NCBI GenBank assembly: GCA_963833885.1
Contig: CAWHZU010000001.1
Span: forward strand, 124,001 to 188,000
Direction: 5' to 3'
Length of the DNA stretch: 64,000 bases
Source: JASHPR01 sp963833885
GTDB taxonomy: Bacteria; Actinomycetota; Actinomycetes; Streptosporangiales; Streptosporangiaceae
In this document: positions 58,532 to 64,000 of the stretch, piece after piece
Position numbering within the stretch: the stretch's first letter is position 1
How the letters are laid out: every line of letters starts with the position of its first letter
Translations under genes and position numbers: made by a program
Notes under the pieces: generated by a model
Seen by the model: the letters and a program-made list of their open reading frames with translations, nothing else
Told to the model about the DNA's origin: nothing
Databases searched by the model: none

Positions 58532-59962
58532 GTGCAGAAACAACCAGGCCGCGCGCCGTGGCAGGATGAGACCTCCTGGTCACAGACTCCTCCGGGACGC
58601 GAGCACCCCGACGGCCCGGCCGCATCCCAGCCGACCGGGCACGATCACTGGCGTGCCTGGCACCACAACACCGGTCCGTGGGGACTTGGGCGCAGGTCCC
58701 CACGCTGGGCGCGCGGGCCGCGAGGCGAGGGGCCGCTGCGCCGTAACCCCGACGATGGCCTGCTCGGCGGCGTTGCGGCCGGACTCGCCGCCCGGACGGG
58801 CTTTGAAGTAACGGTCGTGCGGCTGGTGATCGTGGTTGCCAGCCTGGTCACCGTCGGTTTTGTGGCCATCTTCTACGTGGGGGCATGGCTGTTGGTGCCG
58901 GCCCTCGGCATGGACGGCAGCATCTGGAGCAAGGCCAGGGCGGACAAGAGGGGCATTACGCTCGCCGTCGGGCTGGCGTCCGTGCTGTTCGTGCTCATCC
59001 TGGTCGTGCAGAACCTCGGCGCCGGATTCCTGGGCACCGTGGAGTGGCCGCTGATCTTGTGTGCCGCTGGCCTTGTGCTGATATTGCGGAACGCTCCCCT
59101 CGACGAGCAGGCCACGCTTCGCAACGTCGCCGCGCCGCTGCTCGGCCTGACCGAAGGCGGGACGCGGCGCCGGGTCTGGCTGCGCGTGGCGGTCGCGATC
59201 CTTCTTCTGGCGATGGGTGCGGGATTCCTGGCGTACGGGCATGAGAGCCTCGCGATGCTGCGGCCGGTGGCTGGCGCGGTGCTGGTCCTGGTCGGTGCCG
59301 CGATCCTGCTCGGCCCCTGGTGGCTCGGCATCGCCCGGGACCTGGCCGAGGAGCGCCGGGCCAGGATCCGCGCGGAGGAGCGAGCGGACATGGCCGCGCG
59401 GGTGCACGACTCGGTACTGCAGACGCTGGCCATGATCCAGCGGCGCGCAGACCAGCCGCAGCAGGTCATCCAGATGGCTCGCGCTCAGGAGCGGGAGCTG
59501 CGCGCCTGGCTGTTCGACGGCCGCGCGCCCGGCTCCCTGGACGGCGAGGACGTGACCCTCGCCTCCGGCATACGGCTGATCCAGCAGGAGGTGGAGGCCC
59601 AGCACGGGGTGCCCGTCGAGGCGGTCACCGTGGGGGACTGCGAGCTCGACGACGACCTTCGCGCGCTGCTCGCCGCGGCGCGCGAGGCCACGGTCAACGC
59701 CGCCAAATGGTCCGGTGCCGACGTGGTCTCGCTCTTCGCCGAGGTCGAGCCGGGAGAGGTGTCGCTGTTCGTGCGCGACCGCGGCCGCGGGTTCGACCCG
59801 GACGCGGTACCCGAAGACCGCAAGGGGCTGGCCGAGTCGATCCACGGCAGGATGACCCGCCGCGGCGGATCGGCCTCCGTCCGCAGTACCCCGGGCCAGG
59901 GCACCGAGGTCTCGCTGACCATGCCCCGCGCGGCCGGGGAACGGCAGCCGAGCCGCGCATGA
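58532..59962 (+). CDS. PspC-type sensor histidine kinase (LiaS/NarX-like)
   Basis: 476 aa, GTG start. After a disordered leader a PspC domain (NPDDGLLGGVAAGLAART ... FYVGAWLLVPALG, about residues 70-125) leads to several membrane helices, then a HisKA_3 box with MAARVHDSVLQTLAMIQRR (His at about 292) and an HATPase domain (REATVNAAKWSGA, FVRDRGRGFDPD). It should phosphorylate the NarL-type response regulator encoded next (ATGA overlap). Confidence 0.93.
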   Translation: MQKQPGRAPWQDETSWSQTPPGREHPDGPAASQPTGHDHWRAWHHNTGPWGLGRRSPRWARGPRGEGPLRRNPDDGLLGGVAAGLAARTGFEVTVVRLVIVVASLVTVGFVAIFYVGAWLLVPALGMDGSIWSKARADKRGITLAVGLASVLFVLILVVQNLGAGFLGTVEWPLILCAAGLVLILRNAPLDEQATLRNVAAPLLGLTEGGTRRRVWLRVAVAILLLAMGAGFLAYGHESLAMLRPVAGAVLVLVGAAILLGPWWLGIARDLAEERRARIRAEERADMAARVHDSVLQTLAMIQRRADQPQQVIQMARAQERELRAWLFDGRAPGSLDGEDVTLASGIRLIQQEVEAQHGVPVEAVTVGDCELDDDLRALLAAAREATVNAAKWSGADVVSLFAEVEPGEVSLFVRDRGRGFDPDAVPEDRKGLAESIHGRMTRRGGSASVRSTPGQGTEVSLTMPRAAGERQPSRA

Positions 59963-60648
59963 CCACGCCAGGCGGTTCCGGACGCGCGGGCGCGCCCAGC
60001 CGGCCCCGGGTAGTCATCGTCGACGATCACGGTTTGTTCCGGTCCGGCGTCCGCTCCGAGCTCGGCGACCAGGTCGAGGTCGTCGGCGAGGCGGACGACG
60101 TGCAGCCCGCGATCTCCGTGATCACCCAGTGCCTGCCCGATGTCGTCCTGCTCGACGTGCACTTGCCCGGCGGCGGCGGGCAGCTAGTGCTCAGCTCGCT
60201 GCGCGCCGCGCTTCCCGAGGTGCGCTTCCTGGCTCTGTCCGCCTCGGACGCCCCCGAGGACGTGATCGCGGTCATCCGGGCCGGCGCACGGGGCTACGTG
60301 ACCAAGACGATCTCCGGCGTCGACCTGGTGGACGCGGTGCGCCGGGTCGCGGCGGGCGACGCGGTCTTCTCGCCACGGCTGGCCGGGTTCGTCCTCGACG
60401 CGTTCGCGGCCATGCCCGACGCGGCCGAGGGACGCCCCTTGTTCGACCCCGAACTCGACCAGCTCACCACCCGCGAGCGGGAGGTACTCCGGCTGATCGC
60501 GCGCGGCTACACCTACAAGGAGATCGCCCGGGAGCTCACGATCTCGATCAGGACGGTGGAGACGCACGTCTCGTCCGTGCTGCGCAAGCTCCAGCTCTCC
60601 ACCCGGCACCAGCTGACCCGCTGGGCCGCCGAGCGCAAGCTGACCTGA
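59959..60648 (+). CDS. NarL/LuxR-type response regulator
   Basis: 229 aa from ATG 59959, overlapping the kinase stop. A receiver domain (VVIVDDHGLFRSGV, phospho-acceptor Asp in VVLLDVH at about residue 64, Lys in VTKTISG) is followed by a LuxR-type HTH (LTTREREVLRLIARGYTYKE, IRTVETHVSSVLRKL). It probably controls the pspC/DUF1707 and kinase genes in response to envelope stress. Confidence 0.95.
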   Translation: MTTPGGSGRAGAPSRPRVVIVDDHGLFRSGVRSELGDQVEVVGEADDVQPAISVITQCLPDVVLLDVHLPGGGGQLVLSSLRAALPEVRFLALSASDAPEDVIAVIRAGARGYVTKTISGVDLVDAVRRVAAGDAVFSPRLAGFVLDAFAAMPDAAEGRPLFDPELDQLTTREREVLRLIARGYTYKEIARELTISIRTVETHVSSVLRKLQLSTRHQLTRWAAERKLT

Positions 60649-60657
60649 CAGATCGGG

Positions 60658-60840
60658 TCACGCGCCAGTGTCGAACTCGCCGGCCCGGCAGCCCGCGATG
60701 AAAGCCTTCCACCGGTTCTCGGTGAAGGTCAGCACGGGGCCGGACGGGTCCTTGCCGTCCCGCACGCTGACGCTGCTGTCCTCGCGCTGCACCTCGACGC
60801 AATTACCGCAGGCGTAGCTGTAACTCGACTTGACCCACAT
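60658..60840 (-). CDS. DUF397-domain protein
   Basis: 60 aa. The family sequence is WVKSSYSYACGNCVEVQRED, VRDGKDPSGPVLTFTENRWKAFI. DUF397 proteins usually sit next to an XRE regulator and are linked with differentiation in actinobacteria; here no XRE partner is adjacent. AAGGAG lies eight bases before the ATG. It ends 9 bp from the convergent response regulator. The 190 bp upstream (60841-61033) shows no further gene. Confidence 0.9.
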   Translation of the reverse strand: MWVKSSYSYACGNCVEVQREDSSVSVRDGKDPSGPVLTFTENRWKAFIAGCRAGEFDTGA

Positions 60841-61033
60841 CTGCCAGGCTCCTTAGCCGTGATAGGAGACATCGGGGCGCCAGCCATGCGGCTGGCGCCG
60901 TCGTGCTGCACCACGATCATCTGCCACCAGCCTGGACGCTCATCTTGCACTCGCCTTGACGTCTGCCTTGCACCCCTGGTCACCAGCCTGGGCGGTCCGG
61001 GTCCGGGGATGGCGAGTGGGAGGGTCGCCCGCC

Positions 61034-62587
61034 TCAGGGGCGGGTGCCGAAGGTGGGGGGGCCAGGGTTCGATGGCAGGGTGGCGTAGGCATCGTGGACC
61101 CAGTCGCACAGCAGCGGCCGGGTCTCGCGCGGGTCGATGATCTCCTCGACGCCGAACCGCTCGGCGGTGCGCAGCGGGCTGCGTACCGCGTCCAGCCGGG
61201 CCCGGATGTCGGCCAGCAGCGCGGCTGGGTCCTCGGCGCGCTCCAGTTCGGCCCGGTACGCGGCCTCGATCCCGCCTTCCACCGGCAGTGAGCCCCAGTC
61301 CGCCGACGGCCAGGCCCACCGGCGGATAAGGCGGTGCCGGTTGACCAGGCCCGCACCGCCCACGCCGAAGACCCGGCGCACGATGATCTCGGCGCCCGGC
61401 ACGCTGGCCTGGTAGACGGCGCTGATCGCGCGGACGCCGTGCCGGATCGTGGCGCGCTGCTCGGCGCGGGTGCCGATGAGCAGCCCGGGCTGGTCGGTGA
61501 ACGTGACGATCGGCAGGTGGAACGTTGAGCACAAGTCGGCGAGCCGGGTCACCGCCTCCGCGCCCTCGACCGTCAGGCAGCCCCCGGCCGCGTACGGGTC
61601 GCCGGCCACCACGCCCACCGGGTGCCCGTCCAGCCGGGCCAGCGCGGTCACGATTGGTCCCCCGTAACGCTGCGCCTCCATCACCGAGCCGGCGTCGAAC
61701 ACGGCCGACAGGATCTCCCGGATCCGGTACGGGCGGCGCCGGTCCCTCGGGATGGCGGACAGCAGCGCCTCGTCCCGCCGCCCGGGCGGATCGCCGGAGC
61801 CCGCGACCGGCGGAAGCGCATACGCACTCGGCGGCAGGTAGGAAAGGAACCGCCGGATCATGCCGAACGCGTCCGGTTCCGACGCCGCCACCAGGTCGAC
61901 CGCGGCGTTGCGGCCGTGCACCGCCGTGCCGCCGAGCTGCTCCTTGTCGACGTCCTCCCCAACGCCGCCGCGAACCACCGGAGGCCCGGCGACGAACAGC
62001 TGCGCCGTGCCTTCGACCAGGATCGACAGGTGCGCCGCGCACAGCCGGGCGGCGCCGAGCCCGGCCACCGGACCCAGCCCGGCAGCGATGACCGGGACCG
62101 TGGACAGGTTGTCGACCACGTAGTCCCAGCCGGGATTGACCGGCACGTACGTGGCGCCGAGCTGTTCGAGCATCTTCACGCTGCCGCCCCCGCCGGTGCC
62201 CTCGACGAGCCGGACCAGGGGCAGCCGGAGCTCGTTCGCCAGCCGCTCGGCGTAGATCTGCTTGCCCGCGATCGCCGCGTCACCGGCGCCGCCGCGGACC
62301 GTGAAGTCATCGCCGCCGGCCACGACCTTGCGCCCGTCGATGCGCCCGGTCGCGGTGACGAAGTTGGCGGGTGTGAACCCGGTCAGCTCACCGTCGCCGT
62401 CATACGCGGCGGCCCCGGCCAGCGCGCCGATTTCGCGGAGCGAGCCGTCGTCGAGCAGCGCCGCCAGCCGCTCCCGGACGGTGAGCCGGCCGGCCTCGTG
62501 CTGGCGCCGGATCTTGTCCGGCCCGCCCATCCGCTCGGCCAGTTCCCGGCGCCGCCGCACCTCATCAAGTTCCGGTTGCCACGTCAT
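61034..62587 (-). CDS. Acyl-CoA carboxylase carboxyltransferase (beta) subunit
   Basis: 517 aa. Crotonase-like carboxyltransferase motifs: GGPDKIRRQHEAGRLTVRERL, GSVKMLEQLG, GAARLCAAHLSILVEGTAQLFVAGPPVV and, in the C-terminal half, IVTFTDQPGLLIGTRAEQ, HGVRAISAVYQASVP with GGAGLVNRH. It transfers carboxyl from biotin to an acyl-CoA such as propionyl- or methylcrotonyl-CoA. The biotin carboxylase subunit is not encoded here, so it must use one from elsewhere. Start ATG 62587; the long frame upstream is not coding. Confidence 0.92.
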   Translation of the reverse strand: MTWQPELDEVRRRRELAERMGGPDKIRRQHEAGRLTVRERLAALLDDGSLREIGALAGAAAYDGDGELTGFTPANFVTATGRIDGRKVVAGGDDFTVRGGAGDAAIAGKQIYAERLANELRLPLVRLVEGTGGGGSVKMLEQLGATYVPVNPGWDYVVDNLSTVPVIAAGLGPVAGLGAARLCAAHLSILVEGTAQLFVAGPPVVRGGVGEDVDKEQLGGTAVHGRNAAVDLVAASEPDAFGMIRRFLSYLPPSAYALPPVAGSGDPPGRRDEALLSAIPRDRRRPYRIREILSAVFDAGSVMEAQRYGGPIVTALARLDGHPVGVVAGDPYAAGGCLTVEGAEAVTRLADLCSTFHLPIVTFTDQPGLLIGTRAEQRATIRHGVRAISAVYQASVPGAEIIVRRVFGVGGAGLVNRHRLIRRWAWPSADWGSLPVEGGIEAAYRAELERAEDPAALLADIRARLDAVRSPLRTAERFGVEEIIDPRETRPLLCDWVHDAYATLPSNPGPPTFGTRP

Positions 62588-62595
62588 GAGGAAAG

Positions 62596-63075
62596 CTAAC
62601 CAACGCCGGACAGGTGTGCATAGGCAGGGCAGTCCACTGGCCGGGGGCGGGCCGGGCGGGGCGCGGAGAGGTGCGGGCGGGGGGGCGGAGCGGCGGGCGG
62701 AGTGCGGGGCGGCCAGCCGGGTAACAGCCGCCGCACCGGCCGGATCCGCGCGGGCCGCTGACCAGCGGGGTGCACCTCGGCGCGGGCGGCGGCGACGTCC
62801 CACCCGCCGACCTCGCCGGCCGCGTCCTGGAACAGACCCCACGCGGCGCCGACCGCCTCGGCAACGTCGGCGGCCTGCACCGCCACGGTCACCCGGATCC
62901 GGACGTAGTTAAGCCCCTGCCTGGTCTCCGACTCGATCTGCGCCTCCAGGACCGGCGGGCTCACCTGGGCGGTGAGCCGCTGCTCGAACCGTTCGGCAGC
63001 GGTGTTCCACGCGCGCCAGCCTCCGGCCCGCGGCACGTCGATCGACACCGCGTACTTCCTTGCCCCTGAAGCCAT
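62596..63075 (-). CDS. Small conserved protein, unknown
   Basis: 159 aa. A folded-looking N-terminal half (MASGARKYAVSIDVPRAGGW, RFEQRLTAQVSPPVLEAQIE, YVRIRVTVAVQAADVAEAVG) alternates strands and helices; the C-terminal third is Pro/Arg-rich and looks disordered. I do not recognise the family. GGGGGAA precedes the ATG. It ends eight bases before the carboxyltransferase gene, so it is probably cotranscribed, but a shared function is not obvious. Confidence 0.65.
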   Translation of the reverse strand: MASGARKYAVSIDVPRAGGWRAWNTAAERFEQRLTAQVSPPVLEAQIESETRQGLNYVRIRVTVAVQAADVAEAVGAAWGLFQDAAGEVGGWDVAAARAEVHPAGQRPARIRPVRRLLPGWPPRTPPAAPPPRPHLSAPRPARPRPVDCPAYAHLSGVG

Positions 63076-63189
63076 GTTCCCCCGTCGGGCGTGCCCCCGC
63101 CCCGCCTGGCGTCGATCATCCCCGGCAATGGCGCCGCGCAACCCGTCGTTACCATGTCCGGGGCAGCTACCGAAGGAGCGCACCAGCCG

Positions 63190-63912
63190 ATGACTACCGC
63201 TGCGGCGCCCGCCGCCGGGCGCCGGGTCGCGGTGTTCGACCTCGACGGGACGCTGCTGCGCGGTGATACCACGGTCGAGTTCATCAGGGGCCTGATCCTG
63301 CGCAGCCGGGCCCGGACCGCAGCGGCCCTGCTGACTGCGCCGCTGCTCGGGCCATTGTTCTTTATGCCGTTCGTCCGCCGTTACGCGATAACGGTGCTGC
63401 TCTGGATCGCCACCGCCGGTCTGCCGCCGGGGCGAGTCGAGGCGCTGGTCGACCAGTTCGCCGCCGAGCACGCCGCCGAGGGCAACCAGATCCGGGGTGT
63501 GCTGGACCGCCTGCACGCGCACCTCGCCGCCGGCGACCGCGTCGTCATCGCGACGGGCTGCGCCGACTGGCTGGCCACCGCGACCTGCCGCGCGCTCGGT
63601 CTGGACACGGTTGAGGTCGTGGCGGCGCGCCTGCGGCAGGGGCGAATTTTCGTGCGGCCGTCGCGGGAGTGCGGGATGTGGAACGCGCTGCCCACCTCGA
63701 CCGGCGTCATGTCGTTCGGGCTGGAGAAGCTGCGCCGGCTGGCCGCCGCCGGGATCACCTTCCCGGTGGCTTACGCCTACACCGACAGCGCCACCGACCT
63801 GCCGCTGCTGCTCGCAGCGACGGAGCGGCACGTGGTCGAGCCATCCCGGCGGCACCTGCGGCGCATCCGCGGCAAGGCGGGGCCGAAGGTGGTCGTGCTG
63901 CGGTCTAGCTGA
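63190..63912 (+). CDS. HAD-IB-family phosphatase (SerB-like)
   Basis: 240 aa from ATG 63190, ten bases after AAGGAG. HAD motifs: VAVFDLDGTLLRGDT (motif I, nucleophile Asp), VVIATGCADW (motif II), MSFGLEKLRRL (motif III Lys) and YAYTDSATDLPLLLAA (motif IV). A helical cap insert follows motif I. Related enzymes dephosphorylate phosphoserine or phospholipids. The substrate is unknown. Its TGA overlaps the convergent metH stop by eight bases. Confidence 0.9.
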   Translation: MTTAAAPAAGRRVAVFDLDGTLLRGDTTVEFIRGLILRSRARTAAALLTAPLLGPLFFMPFVRRYAITVLLWIATAGLPPGRVEALVDQFAAEHAAEGNQIRGVLDRLHAHLAAGDRVVIATGCADWLATATCRALGLDTVEVVAARLRQGRIFVRPSRECGMWNALPTSTGVMSFGLEKLRRLAAAGITFPVAYAYTDSATDLPLLLAATERHVVEPSRRHLRRIRGKAGPKVVVLRSS

Positions 63913-64000
63913 CGGAGTCCGGCTGGGGCTCGTAGCCGAGGTTGGGCCGCAGCCAGCGTTCCACCTCGGCGAGCGCGACTCCCTTGCGGTCCGCGTAATC
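63905..64000 (-). CDS. metH: 3' end of cobalamin-dependent methionine synthase
   Basis: Only the last 31 codons and the stop (TAG at 63907-63905) are inside the window. They read DYADRKGVALAEVERWLRPN followed by LGYEPQPDSVS, which matches the C-terminal end of MetH activation domains (DYA-x-R-K-G, ERWL-x-P-N-L-GY). MetH remethylates homocysteine with methyl-tetrahydrofolate. The short length limits certainty. Confidence 0.8.
   Translation of the reverse strand, partial: DYADRKGVALAEVERWLRPNLGYEPQPDSVS

Noticed and set aside
1..64000. tRNA, rRNA, transposase, integrase or attachment site
   Set aside because: I looked for T-loop-like sequences, transposase motifs and long terminal inverted repeats and saw none that would stand; a tRNA/IS scan would be the decisive check.

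Overview
This 64 kb window comes from a high-GC actinobacterium. The evidence is the strong G/C bias at third codon positions, frequent GTG/TTG starts, ATGA/GTGA stop-start overlaps and several family types typical of Actinobacteria: a TIGR03620-type F420-dependent luciferase-like oxidoreductase, a DUF397 protein, a DUF1707 protein, a PspC-type histidine kinase and a WYL regulator. I cannot place it to genus from sequence alone. I saw no rRNA, tRNA, CRISPR array, insertion sequence or prophage; it reads as chromosomal accessory DNA.

Layout. (1) 1-8547 is a nitrogen-compound catabolism island. A minus-strand operon (PLP aminotransferase, cupin, SDR, class II glutamine amidotransferase running off the left edge) is divergent from an Lrp/AsnC regulator, a glutamine-synthetase-like ligase, a Dabb protein and an APC permease; a P1-type aminopeptidase follows convergently. 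(2) 8607-16185 holds a universal stress protein, a DUF2786 protein, two small membrane proteins, UDP-glucose dehydrogenase, a long-form NDP kinase, a PAP2 phosphatase, an F420 oxidoreductase and a MmcQ/YjbR protein. (3) 16182-20802 has an HExxH protein and a channel-like membrane protein, further small membrane proteins, a DUF4230 protein and an SDR. (4) 20862-28156 is rich in small regulators: a GntR-like wHTH protein with a divergent partner, an FMN hydroxy-acid oxidase, and an ArsR-led operon carrying an AlkZ-like (HTH_42) protein whose paralogue lies 2.6 kb away. (5) 28186-31993 has an amidohydrolase, an XRE regulator with a Lys/Ala-tailed helical protein, and an ECF sigma factor fused to a membrane-anchored tail.

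(6) 32168-39723 is the most striking block: four tightly packed genes for HerA, SbcD (Mre11), SbcC (Rad50) and NurA, i.e. the archaeal-type DNA end-resection set in an actinobacterium. SbcD carries an apparent frameshift near its 3' end. (7) 39756-55127 contains TetR/CocE hydrolase, membrane proteins, a Ros-like zinc-finger regulator, a PadR regulator, aldehyde dehydrogenase, an ATP-dependent DNA ligase, a methyltransferase, two MFS transporters and a nucleotidyltransferase. (8) 55581-64000 holds a transglutaminase-like protein divergent from a WYL regulator, an envelope-stress cluster (DUF1707, PspC, PspC-kinase, response regulator), DUF397, an acyl-CoA carboxylase beta subunit, a HAD phosphatase and the 3' end of metH.

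Non-coding structure stands out. A near-identical 48-bp hairpin occurs twice, each time between convergent genes. At four genes, short tandem repeats straddle the stop codon. Several divergent promoters carry clear palindromes, including an ArsR promoter with two operators 22 bp apart and an apparently leaderless start.
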